DNA of 64,000 bases from Topomyia yanbarensis. Lineage: Eukaryota > Arthropoda > Insecta > Diptera > Culicidae. Of the stretch, positions 11,701-20,010 are shown in pieces; the stretch's first letter is position 1, and the number at the start of each line of letters is the position of its first letter. The notes under the pieces were generated by a model. The model was not told the DNA's origin, ran no database searches, and saw only the letters and a list, made by a program, of their open reading frames with translations. A program made the position numbers and the translations under genes. The stretch is from assembly GCF_030247195.1 (NCBI RefSeq), contig NC_080671.1, positions 206,768,397 to 206,832,396 on the forward strand. Direction: 5' to 3'.

Positions 11701-12459
11701 TAAAGATTGGTATTTTTTCCAATCAATATTTCGTGTCAAGTCATAAGGGACATTGATTGAATTCGTGAGGCCTAATTCACTGTTAATTGAAATAACGACT
11801 GGCAAATGATCGCTACCGTGAGGATCAGGTACAACCTTCCACGTGCAATCTAACCGAAGTGATGTCGAGCATAGAGATAGATCTAATGCACTTGGTCGTG
11901 CGGGTGGTCTGGGAATGCGTGTTGCTTCGCCTGTATTTAAAACTGTCATATTGAGCTCGTCACAAACATTGTATATCAAAGAGGATCGATTATCATTGAA
12001 GAGGCAACCCCACAATACTCCGTGCGAGTTGAAGTCTCCCAGTATCAGCCGCGGAGCAGCCATGGATTCAACTACCTCAAAAATCTGACGTTGTCCAATT
12101 TGAGCTTTGGGAGGTATATATATAGAAGCGATAGACATGTCTTTGCCTTTAATATTCGTTTGGACAGCTACAGCCTCAATGCCCGCAAACAAGGGGATGT
12201 TAATTCTATAGAAAGGATAGCACTTTTTAATTCCTAGAAGCACTCCTCCATATGGGGTGTCTCGGTCTAGGCGAATAATGTTGAAATCATTCAAGTTGAA
12301 ATTAATGTTTGAGGTAAGCCATGTTTCACATAAAGCAAAAGCATCGCATTTCAAATTATGCTGCAAAATTTTTAAGGAGTCAATTTTAGGTATGATACTT
12401 CTGCAATTCCACTGTAAAACAGTGATGGAATCTTTCATTGGAGGAGGTGAATTACCCAT
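8767..12459 (-). CDS. I-type ORF2: endonuclease, reverse transcriptase and RNase H
   Basis: This is the retrotransposition enzyme: it nicks target DNA, primes reverse transcription there and carries an RNase H. From the ATG at 12459 it is 1,230 aa. Endonuclease (about 12-235): QWN (N18), CETW (E45), GDFN (D142), SDHLP (D217/H218). Reverse transcriptase (about 445-745): FLDIKGAFDSV (D573), GLPQGSCLSP (628-637), motif C LADD (D662/D663) with leucine where F or Y is usual, then FKYLGIWFD. RNase H (about 945-1070): YTDGS (D952), AEL (E985), TDS (D1009), ERAD (D1065). Near the end is CACGEGYEDIEHVVWSC (1163-1179). The ORF can be extended 13 codons upstream only through a TTG; the ATG overlapping the ORF1 stop is preferred. 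Complete and unbroken. Confidence 0.95.
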   Translation of the reverse strand: MGNSPPPMKDSITVLQWNCRSIIPKIDSLKILQHNLKCDAFALCETWLTSNINFNLNDFNIIRLDRDTPYGGVLLGIKKCYPFYRINIPLFAGIEAVAVQTNIKGKDMSIASIYIPPKAQIGQRQIFEVVESMAAPRLILGDFNSHGVLWGCLFNDNRSSLIYNVCDELNMTVLNTGEATRIPRPPARPSALDLSLCSTSLRLDCTWKVVPDPHGSDHLPVVISINSELGLTNSINVPYDLTRNIDWKKYQSLISTSLVSTEELPPTDEYEFLAGLIIEAAEQTQTKCNPGMIMNSRPPNPWWDKECSDAYEAKQVAYKEIMKRKGCTRANFENYSILQNKFDSLRHAKKSSYWRRFVDGLSRETSMSTLWNTARRMRNRNVTNESEDFSNRWIFNFAKKVCPDSAPAQKIIRDAPTSNDSIDSPLTMMEFSIALLSCNNNAPGPDRIKFNLVKNLPDLAKRRLLNLFNKLLEQNIVPHDWRQVRVIAIPKPGKPASDHNSYRPIAMLSCIRKLLEKIILRRLDNWVEANGLLSDTQFGFRRGKGTNDCLALFSSEIQLAYTKKEQMASVFLDIKGAFDSVSIDVLSEKLHQCGLSPILNNYLYNLLSEKHMHFSYGDLATFRISYMGLPQGSCLSPLLYNFYVNDIDNCIVSPCTLRQLADDGVVSVTGPKAINLQQPLQDSLDNLSSWALKLGIDFSTEKTELVVFSRKRDPAQLQLQLVGRTIAQVMTFKYLGIWFDSKGTWEGHIRYLIKKCQQRINFLRTITGSWWGAHPSDVIRLYQTTILSVMEYGCFCFRSAANTHIIKLERIQYRCLRIALGSMQSTHTMSLEVLAGVLPLKDRFWDLSSRLLIRCEVMNPLVIENFERLVGRQSQTRFMTVYFNHMSQEITPSSYVLTCVNILDAPDSTLFFDTSMQEEIRGIPDHQRSLEIPKIFISKYQHIDCHKMFYTDGSRINEATGFGIFNNNTSISFKLAEPASVYTAELAAVHYSLEIIDTLLPSHYFILTDSLSTIKALRSLKLDNHAPFFLKKIREYLTKLTNNSYQITLVWIPAHCSIPGNERADNLAKIGALDGDIYERPIAFNEFYSASRQRTLTSWQTSWDNGDLGRWLHSIIPKVSTKAWFKGLDVSRNFIRVMSRLMSNHYTLNAHLRRIGIAEDNQCACGEGYEDIEHVVWSCTEYREARSQLIDSLRARRKPPYVPVRDILALRDLTYMSHIYHFLKTINIQI

Positions 12460-13780
12460 TGAAAGATACAATCGCTGCAAGGATGGGCCATTGAGCAATC
12501 AGCTGCTCTAAAAATGTTCTAATTGTTGGGAGGAACGCTGAAAGTATACTTTTTAGTGGTTCAGAAATATTGAATGCTTTGAAAATCCAATCAACAATTT
12601 CAGAAAATTTCAATAAACCTATCCCCGGTTGAGGCTCGGAGGAAGTTGAAGTTTTATTATTTCCAGTAATGGTGTTCTGTTTGGATTGTACATTACCAAA
12701 ACCGGGAGGGACTGGCTTCGGTATTGCATCGGAATTCTTTAGCTTTGGCCGCAATTTATTTGTTGGAGGAGAAATTTTAAGGCCCTTGCTTGGCAGTTTG
12801 GGAAAAGAGGATTGTTTTCTTTTCCTGGATCCTCTAGGTAAAACAAATGATGTACCTTCGGACGCTTCGTCAGAGTCAGACTCTTTCGGCAATAGAATAG
12901 CGTATCTGTTTTCTGGGACCGTGGGTTCAGGAGTAGCATTTTTCAGTATTTCTGCATAAGAGCGCTTAGATCTCTCCTTCAAGGATCGTTTAATTTTCTC
13001 CTCCCGCATTTTATATATGGGACATGCAAGCAGCTCGTGTGAAATTTCTCCGCAATGTAAACATTTTTCTAAGTTTTTATTGCATGTATCCTCTTGATGA
13101 GGCCCCCCACATTTGCCACACCGTACCTTATTGGAACAGTAAGTGGCTGTGTGGCCAAGCTGTTTACAATTGAGGCAATTCATCACACGAGGGATGAAAA
13201 GGCGAACGGGGAGACGAATTTTATTAATGAGAACATGGCTAGGCAAAGCAGACCCAGCGAAAGTTACACGAAATGAATAGGATGGTTGGTAAACTTTTTT
13301 CTCTTCTTCAAATGACACTGAGTACAATTGCTTAACATCGAGTATTTTTATTTTATTAAGCAGGGTGTTCTTGAAACAACCAACACCATGCTTAAGTATA
13401 TCCTCGGCAGTGAGGCTGGGTTCGGAGATGACTCCATCGCATTCTATGTCGCGCGAAAGTATATAAACTTTATATTCACGCGTGAAGAGTTCGCATGCTA
13501 CTATCTCGTTAGCTTGTCTAATGTTATCAATGCTAACTCGAAGTTTATCTTTATTTACTTTCACGATCTCTGTTACAGCAGAAAATCGTGAAGTCAGATC
13601 CCGTGCAATTTGCACAAGGTTTAATGGCTTTCCTTTCCGCCTGAAGAAAACCTGCCAAGGTCCAGAAGACCCTTGGGGGTATAATTTTATTCTAAGGGGA
13701 GTTGAGGGAGGGGGATCAGAAGAGTTTTGCTCTTGTGAAATGGAGGATTCCATCTCACTATCCTCCATCTCGCCTACCAT
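12452..13780 (-). CDS. I-type ORF1: nucleic-acid-binding protein with three CCHC knuckles
   Basis: This 442-aa protein should bind element RNA and form the ribonucleoprotein with ORF2. Residues 1-30 are acidic and serine-rich. About 40-200 is a folded region resembling the RNA-binding part of I/jockey-type ORF1, though I cannot name its fold from sequence. Residues 202-253 hold three zinc knuckles (spacings CX2CX4HX4C, CX2CX3HX4C, CX2CX4HX4C). The C-terminal third is basic and low-complexity (KRKQSSFPKLPSK). The start is ATG 13780; an in-frame ATG four codons later has a better context. The stop TAA (12454-12452) overlaps the ORF2 start in ATGGGTAA, so ORF2 may be translated by stop-start coupling. 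Confidence 0.93.
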   Translation of the reverse strand: MVGEMEDSEMESSISQEQNSSDPPPSTPLRIKLYPQGSSGPWQVFFRRKGKPLNLVQIARDLTSRFSAVTEIVKVNKDKLRVSIDNIRQANEIVACELFTREYKVYILSRDIECDGVISEPSLTAEDILKHGVGCFKNTLLNKIKILDVKQLYSVSFEEEKKVYQPSYSFRVTFAGSALPSHVLINKIRLPVRLFIPRVMNCLNCKQLGHTATYCSNKVRCGKCGGPHQEDTCNKNLEKCLHCGEISHELLACPIYKMREEKIKRSLKERSKRSYAEILKNATPEPTVPENRYAILLPKESDSDEASEGTSFVLPRGSRKRKQSSFPKLPSKGLKISPPTNKLRPKLKNSDAIPKPVPPGFGNVQSKQNTITGNNKTSTSSEPQPGIGLLKFSEIVDWIFKAFNISEPLKSILSAFLPTIRTFLEQLIAQWPILAAIVSFNG

Positions 13781-14549
13781 ACACAGTAAGTAAATTAAAT
13801 ACTAACACTAGCAAAATTATATTAAAATCTACCTGTCCTTCGAAGAGTTGCAGATTCTCGCTGTCTCCCTCTGTCACGCTCGGGTTGAACACAGCGCAAC
13901 CACCACTACCAAGATGGAGCCGCTGTTTACCTGTGGGTCCAGGGGTATTTCCTTACTATGCAGCGTGACTAGGTACACAAATACACAAAAGCCCGTTTCT
14001 GCACTAGCACAGATGAATAAGTGATGATGAAACGAGACGCTTCACCAACAAGAAGCTCTGTCTCACTTAGCGCCGACTGCATGCAGCGTAACCACTACCA
14101 CCACCAAGGTGGGGCCGCCGCTTACCTGTGGGTCCAGAGGTATTCCCCTGCTACGCAGCGTGGCTAGGTACACAAATACTCAAAATCCCGTATCTGCACT
14201 AATACGGATGAATGAATGGTGATGAAGCGAGCCGCTTCACCAACCAGATGCAGCTCTGTCTCACTCCGTCGCAAGCGCCGGTTGTATGCAGCGCAACCAC
14301 TACTACCACCAAGGTGGGGCGCCGCTTACCTGAGACTTCGTTGCCTTCGCACCAACACGCGCTTATCGCGTGGTACCACCACCAAACGACCGCTCTCGCA
14401 ACCAACAATCCTGCCTGTCTCCGCACCAACACGGCATCAAATACTGACACGGTACACAAACTTCTAGCCTATTCACGGCTTGCACAGCCTTGGTTGCTAC
14501 AACCAATCAGCAAACACAACCTTTCAAGGCGAAGGCTAAAACTGTTATG
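13781..14549 (-). promoter_or_regulatory. 5' UTR of the I-type element with tandem monomers, likely internal promoter
   Basis: A landmark CAGCGCAACCACYACYACC starts at 13892, 14084 and 14289, giving units of 192 and 205 bp plus a partial third. Shared blocks include CTTACCTGTGGGTCCAG, GGCTAGGTACACAAATAC and CTCTGTCTCACT. In element orientation the monomers lie between the 5' end and ORF1. Non-LTR elements must carry an internal promoter, and tandem monomers are used that way in some (mouse L1 is the known parallel). That role is inferred here. Confidence 0.75.
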
Positions 14550-14563
14550 ATTTAAAAGTTTTT

Positions 14564-14956
14564 AATGAATATAAACAACGCACACATTCTCGTGATTCAT
14601 GATTGAAAAAGGCACAATTGCACCGCTAGGTGGATTAAAATAGGTTTTTTTTAATTCGAATGTTTGCGCAATTTTTTTAAAATTTGATTGTTCTGCCTTA
14701 GATTTGTATACACACATCGACTGGTATCGCCGGAAATATTTATTCCTTAAAGAAACTTAGTTTCCAACGGCGGCCTATTAAATGAAAGTGTTCTTGCTAT
14801 TCTTTAGTTGGTTGCTGTTCTCAAAGAATTAAGTTTTTTTAGTAATTGAATAAATGAGTTGTAGTTTTCTCTTAAATCGAATGTTCGTGACCAAACCTTC
14901 TAAAGGACCTCATAATGTATCAAAACTATGTACAGTAACAATAATAATAACAGAAA
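14564..14956. other. AT-rich sequence with no recognised feature
   Basis: This is the right flank of the I-type element. I see nothing specific. Confidence 0.4.
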
Positions 14957-15211
14957 TCTTGAGCGTTTTTTCAAAACGTCGTATCTGCAATGAGTTACTC
15001 TCTTTGTTTACTTTCTCTTCTGTTAATAATTCGGTCATTTTAACATTTATTTCTCAACTCTTTGCATAATATGCTAGTTAAAACCACCGTCTTTCGATCT
15101 GTACTGTAAAATAGGTGAAAAGTGTTATAGTGCCGCCGTAAAAATCGAAAGAGAAAGTAAACAAAGAGAGTAACTCATTGCAGATATGACGTTTTGAAAA
15201 AACGCTCAAGA
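14957..15211. mobile_element. 255-bp MITE with about 60-bp terminal inverted repeats
   Basis: The outer end CTTGAGCGTTTTTTCAAAAC (14958 on) pairs with the reverse complement ending at 15210. The inverted repeat continues through ATCTGCAATGAGTTACTCTC and TTTGTTTACTTTCTCTT with few mismatches. AAAT on both sides may be the target duplication. No coding capacity. The inner TIR block TTTACTTTCTCTTTCG recurs in the MITE at 39062-39217. Confidence 0.8.
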
Positions 15212-16662
15212 AATATGTTTTACCAGCACTCAGTAAATAAGGACCTACTCGTTTAACAATGAGTTTCCCCCACTTGCGTCTGAGTTGCTTACCATATGTG
15301 AATAACACACACATACACGCAATTGCCTGTGTGCAAGGATATATGTCAATACGATGCGCCATACAGTAATAATAAGGATATATGTAAGCGTAATGTGAGT
15401 ATATGCTCGAGATTATTCGAGAATCGCCTAACCAGCACAACCAGACATGGATTAGATTTCATTGATACGACTATTGGCGATATAAATATAACAGGCCTCT
15501 TTGAATGAATGTGAAGTTATTGATTTCATTAATTTAATTTATTATTTCATTGACTTCGCTGATTTCATTGTTTGCTTTAATTTCAATTTAAACGTTTTGA
15601 CATTAACATCAATTTATATGCTCTAGACAATTTTGCCGAATCAAATATATCTACATTTCTCGGTTTCATGCAACTATTCGCCAAGACAAGGTAGCGGTGT
15701 TTAGTTTGATGTACGCCATCTTGGTTTTCAGCATTGAAACAAACATCAATTGTTGAACTGTTACCAACTGCTCAGAACCAGCCATTTCGATTTGCCCCAT
15801 CGACTCTCAACAACTAATTGAACTCAATTCAGTTGTCTATTCGGCAGCACTGCACACGAATTTACTGCTTCTTCTTTTAACCGCAGCACCGTGTATAGAA
15901 AAAACCAGGTTCGGTTTTCTAAAGCCCAACCGAAACCGCTGCTAAGAATACATCTACACAAGTAGAAACTCATGCACACATGTGAACGGTGCTGAGTGAC
16001 TCGGTTTGGTTTTAGAGACTGAGATTCGGTTGAGGTTTGGACTTCGCTTAACGTGTGAACGAAATCAAAACCGAATACGATGTGCATCACACGTTTACAC
16101 GTGTTGAGATTTCGATCCTTCCTGTCAGACACTCGCTATGCCTCGGACAGTGTGCCAGAGTAGCTGGACTTGATGCACTTGCCGGGCAGTTTACATTATA
16201 ATCCACACTTTTCGGATACAATGTGTCTGCTATAAGATCATTTTTTTTACAAATGGGATACTTTCAGTATTTGACATGTTCAAATCGTTTGATTTTTTTA
16301 TATAAGTTCTGTACATAAAATTAACTCACACGTATTTCAGGAAATTCCATTTTTTTCTAATATATTGACACTTTAATTAATAATGATTCACAAAGTTTCA
16401 TCAAATCTCGTTGTTATTCATTATCTCCGGCTGTAGTGATCGGATCAATGTATTTTTTTGGTTTGTGAATGATTGTATGAGCTTTGAAAACGTCCCAAGT
16501 AACTATAAGCATTCAGCCATTGAACAATATTGGCTATACATTTGCATTTATTTTGCAACTCTATTGCAGCAATTATAATGCACTAAAGCTCAATATTAAC
16601 ATCATAAATGTGCACAGCTACTGTCGAAATATCGCATTATCACTTGCGCTGTATACGTATAT
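15212..16662. other. AT-rich intergenic sequence with no recognised feature
   Basis: 15310-15390 has ATATATG-type simple repeats. 15890-16100 repeats AACCGAA/TTCGGTT motifs without a clear inverted-repeat boundary. No gene seen. Confidence 0.4.
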
Positions 16663-16920
16663 GGGACCATTCATTAATTACGTAACGCAAAAATTGCCCA
16701 AAATTGACTCCCCCTCCCCCTATGTAACAAATTGTCACAAATTTTTCCATCCCCCCCCTCCCCTGTTACCTAACAAATTCCAAGAAAAAATTTTTTTTCT
16801 TCCATGAAAACATGTTACGTAACGATCAAGTTAATAACCCCTCCCCCCTATGTCACAACTTGTCACAACCTGTCGTACCCCCTCCCCCCTAAAAGCGTTA
16901 CGTAATTTATGAATGGTCCC
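16663..16920. mobile_element. 258-bp MITE with GGGACCATTC ends
   Basis: GGGACCATTCATTAATTACG at 16663 is repeated inverted at 16920 (GCGTTACGTAATTTATGAAT then GGTCCC). TATAT flanks both ends. Subterminal C-runs (CCCCCTCCCCC) with TTGTCACAA blocks occur in each half. No ORF. This terminus type is widespread in insect genomes as I recall; superfamily not assigned. Confidence 0.85.
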
Positions 16921-17929
16921 TATATAGCTGGTAAAACGCATACATGCTTCAAGAATCTTTAAAGCATGCATTGTTAACATAGGCATTTGACACATTCTTT
17001 CGCGACGTTTACAACGATTTGACGATTCTTCATTCGACAAATATGTTATAACTTTATCAAATGAACGCCTACATCAAAACTTATTACAGATTCGGAAAGT
17101 AGAACGAAACATTCAATCAACATAAACCCCCCCAGGGCGTTCTGAATTACTTTTAAAAATTTATTATGTTCCTGTCCAGGAAAAAAAATATTGTCATTTG
17201 AGTTCAGTCACTCTAGAAACAAGTCAATCAAGAAACCAAAGACGATACTTTGCGAGGGTGGCTGGAAAGAGATGTATGTCAAGTTGAACGGCTTCTCTGA
17301 AGGAACCGGTTAACGTTTTGACAAGGTTCGATATTGGCAAAAGTAGTGAGTAGACAGCAGATGTCGGTCAGCGGGCTAGCAACGGCAGTTATGGAGGAAA
17401 AACACGAAGTTGGAGAAAATCTGGATAACGTTGTCTAGAGAAATTTTACCGCCGATGATTATTCCGTTAGAGTGGCAGCGAAATGGATCGCGAAAATGGG
17501 CATCGGTATAGGGTGAAATACTGCCGCCAAGAAGTTCTCAGCACCAGCTAGCAGATAAATAGGAACGACTAGCACCAAGCTTCTGGGGAATAGGATAAGA
17601 AACCCGGTAAATGTGGTTGTAAACAGATGTAAATTCTTATGGTCGACGCCCCCGGATCTGTTCATGTCTCAACAGGGTACGATATTTGCAGCAGACCTGA
17701 GCTGGTGAGATATATCGCGAAAGTTTGACAGCAAGTAAGGCAAAGTAGCTATGGATAAAAAACATGACGATTAACACAAAACAAAATAAGCAAGAACACA
17801 ACCCTTACTAAAGCAGTACTTAACGGTTGCCCCGTTTAAGTTTAGTAGGATGGCTTAAAAACTACTACAAACCAATCCGAATCCACCACGAGCCAGCAAG
17901 CAACGCACAGCGGTTGGAAATGCCAAAAA
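16921..17929. other. Intergenic sequence with no recognised feature
   Basis: Open frames here are short and show no motif. 17280-17720 is somewhat less AT-rich, with loosely repeated GTTTTGACAAGGTTCGATATT-like phrases. Confidence 0.35.
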
Positions 17930-18550
17930 CGTCACTAGAGGCCAAACCATTAAATATATTCATAGGGTATCTTTGGAGGAATTGTTCGTATGAATATTCC
18001 CCACTATCTGATAAAAATTAAATTGAGGTATGGCTTACTATGATTGAACTAGAAAAATTAACTTTTTATACTGACGAGGTAGAAGAAAGTTGGTGTCTTC
18101 GACAAAGTTTTAGGAATGCTCATAATGAAGAAATTTGTTGAACAACTTGAGCTTGTAGGAGTTAATGTTATCGATTTATAAAGCGTTTTCTAAGGCAAAC
18201 CCCTTAAATTTAGCTTTTTAATATAGCTTTTTTCGCTGTGACTTTTCGTGCAAACGATGTTCCAGACAAATGTTGAGGTATTAAAGCCACATAATATTGT
18301 TAAAGACTGCATGTAAAAATTAAATTATTGTTGAAGACTGCATGTAAAAATATTGTTTCACCTGAAATCGGCGGCGCGGCGCACACCTTTTGTAAAAATA
18401 CTCATTCGTTTTAGAGTTATTGAAGAATTTTAAATTTTTTTACACCAAGTTCAACTGCGTATAAGAGAGAAAGGTGCAAACCAAGATGGACGAGCAGGTA
18501 CTATTTTCAATGTCCGGACTACGCATATTAAAGGTAAGAAGCTTTTAAGC

Positions 18551-18827
18551 TCATTTTGTAATACGCTATATATATAGCGTAGTGCTTTCGCATAGGCCTG
18601 CTAAGCCAAGACAAGTTTCGGCTTCACTGTGTCTCATCGGCATAAACAGAACGTCTGCTCGAACGGAACATCACGTTTGATCAGTCGTTCGATTGAAACA
18701 CAAAGTGTGCTTTAGTTTTAAGAGATTTGCGTCAAGCCGGCGCTAATCTATTCCGACAATAAGTTAGTGTCGGTTTCTGATGAGGCGAAGCCGAAACGCA
18801 ACTAAGTATGATATATCATTTTGTAAT
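18551..18827. mobile_element. 253-bp insertion carrying a hammerhead ribozyme, flanked by a 12-bp duplication
   Basis: TCATTTTGTAAT occurs at 18551-18562 and 18816-18827, identical over 12 of 12 bases, bracketing 18563-18815. The insert starts with a 20-base palindrome (18562-18581, TACGCTATATATATAGCGTA), carries a decayed minus-strand hammerhead-like core (18641-18615) and ends with a complete plus-strand hammerhead (18727-18801). It has no ORF. A long target duplication points to retrotransposition, as in SINE- or retrozyme-like elements; Penelope-type elements are another ribozyme-bearing candidate. No RT source is identified. Confidence 0.75.
18727..18801 (+). ncRNA. Hammerhead self-cleaving ribozyme, type III topology
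   Basis: All core positions are present. Stem III is TTGCG (18727-18731) with CGCAA (18797-18801), plus the T18732:A18796 pair. The cleavage triplet is GTC, with predicted cut between C18733 and A18734. Stem I is 14 bp with wobbles: AAGCCGGCGCTAAT (18734-18747) with GTTAGTGTCGGTTT (18763-18776). The core CTGATGA is at 18777-18783; stem II is GGC-GAA-GCC (18784-18792); GAAA is at 18793-18796. The open helix is stem III, so type III. The structure predicts self-cleavage of a plus-strand transcript; activity is untested. Confidence 0.93.
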
Positions 18828-19240
18828 TTTTTTTACTTGGGTATTTTTACTTACAGTCTTCAACAATATTATGTGGTTTTAATGACTCCACATTTGTCTG
18901 GAGCACGGTTTGCATGAAAAGTCACAGTGGAAAAAGTTATATTACAAAAACTAAATTTGAGGGTGTTGCCATTGAAAACGCTTTACAAATCGATAACATT
19001 AAATCCTACAAGTTCAACTAGTTCAACAAAATTCTTTATTACGAGCATTTCTAAAACTTTGTCGAAGACATCAACTTTCTATCTCGTCAGCATAAAAAGT
19101 TATTTTTTTTTAATTTGATCGTAGTAATCCATGCCTAATTTTAATTTTTGTCAGGTTGTGGGGAATATTCTTACGACTAATTCATCCAAAGATACCTTGT
19201 GAATATATTCGATGGTTTGGTCTCTAGTGAATTAAGTTCA

Positions 19241-19539
19241 AGTTTTTGGGGTTTCCGACCACTATGCAGCGGTGTCTTTTGATGACTCCTTCTCGATAAC
19301 AAACATTTACCCAATTTGTTGAGCAGCGTTGTCTGGTTCACAAGACTAGGTCCAGGTCTCTGAAAAAATCTTCAAAGTTTGAGGGTTTCTGTACGTTTCT
19401 TTTAAAACAAACGTTAAAATCATAGATATATAGAAATTTTTTAAATGAATTTTATGACGGTCGTCAATGAAAACCAGTAATACATTTATGACCAGTGTTT
19501 CAAATAAACCACACATTTCACACCAAGGAGCCTGTTTTC
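19241..19539. other. Sequence with no recognised feature
   Basis: This may contain the decayed 3' portion of the mariner-type relic that follows, but I could not align it to a motif. Confidence 0.3.
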
Positions 19540-20010
19540 AAAGGAGCGGTGGAAACCAATCATTTTTATGCACGTTTCTGGGAGTGAGTAAAAAAATCAA
19601 AGCAATCCAAGTTGGTTTTGACTCTTAGGTTTTCACTCCAGGTTTTGCCTCCTCTTGCATTCCAAATCACCATTTTTTGAGACAACGCGTCCTGGGAATT
19701 TGCTCTGTAAGAACTTGATTGCGGTGTGGTAAGGTGCCCTGTCTTGTTGAAAAAAGAAGTTTTTCAGACCTTCTTTATGCATTTCTGGACAGACAAAGTG
19801 TGCTTAAATCCAACAGTAGCGTGCGTTGTCGATGGTCTCTCCCTCTTTGAAAAAATAAGGACCGATAATTGTTTTGGAGCACACTCCGTCCCAAACAGTT
19901 TCTGCTGAAGTGATGAAATCCAAAAGATTAAATGCATAGTGGAAGGATGCAAAACAGGTGTACTATTTATTACTGTAATGGCCTAAGCCTAGCCTAGTAC
20001 GCTAACCATT
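19540..20010 (-). pseudogene. Mariner/Tc1-type transposase relic
   Basis: The minus-strand translation gives VWDGVCSKTIIGPYFFKEGE, then TIDNARYCWI, a stop, then HFVCPEMHKEGLKNFFFQQD and RAPYHTAIKFLQ. This is the middle of a DDE transposase of the Tc1/mariner type; QQDRAPYHTA is the segment with the second catalytic aspartate. At least one stop and a frameshift follow, and the terminal repeats were not found. First and third catalytic acids are not identifiable, so family placement is tentative. Confidence 0.75.

Larger units (their letters stand above)
8420..14563 (-). mobile_element. Full-length I-type non-LTR retrotransposon, apparently intact
   Basis: The element body runs on the minus strand from about 14549 (5' end, beginning CATAACAG) to an A-tail at 8429-8438. 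It is flanked by the target-site duplication ATTTAAAAGTT (8420-8430 and 14550-14560; up to 14 bp if part of the T-run is counted). It has a 0.77-kb 5' UTR with tandem monomers, ORF1 with three CCHC knuckles, ORF2 with endonuclease, RT and RNase H, and a 0.33-kb 3' UTR with AATAAA. Both ORFs are uninterrupted and all expected catalytic residues are visible. Endonuclease-RT-RNase H order and a three-knuckle ORF1 fit the I clade. Intact ORFs plus a matching duplication imply a young insertion; activity is inferred, not shown. Confidence 0.93.
17930..19240. mobile_element. 1.3-kb foldback element; inverted arms of about 0.4 kb
   Basis: The left arm (about 17930-18350) and right arm (about 18845-19240) are inverted copies at roughly 85% identity. 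Outer ends: CACTAGAGGCCAAACCATT versus the complement of TGGTTTGGTCTCTAGTG. Internal landmarks such as GTCTTCGACAAAGTTTTAG and GTTATCGATTTATAAAGCG are present in both. The spacer (18350-18845) holds a separate insertion with a hammerhead ribozyme. No transposase frame. Confidence 0.8.

Noticed and set aside
12459..12498. Upstream extension of ORF2 to a TTG codon
   Set aside because: TTG is not a plausible start here; an ATG overlaps the ORF1 stop and directly precedes the conserved endonuclease domain.
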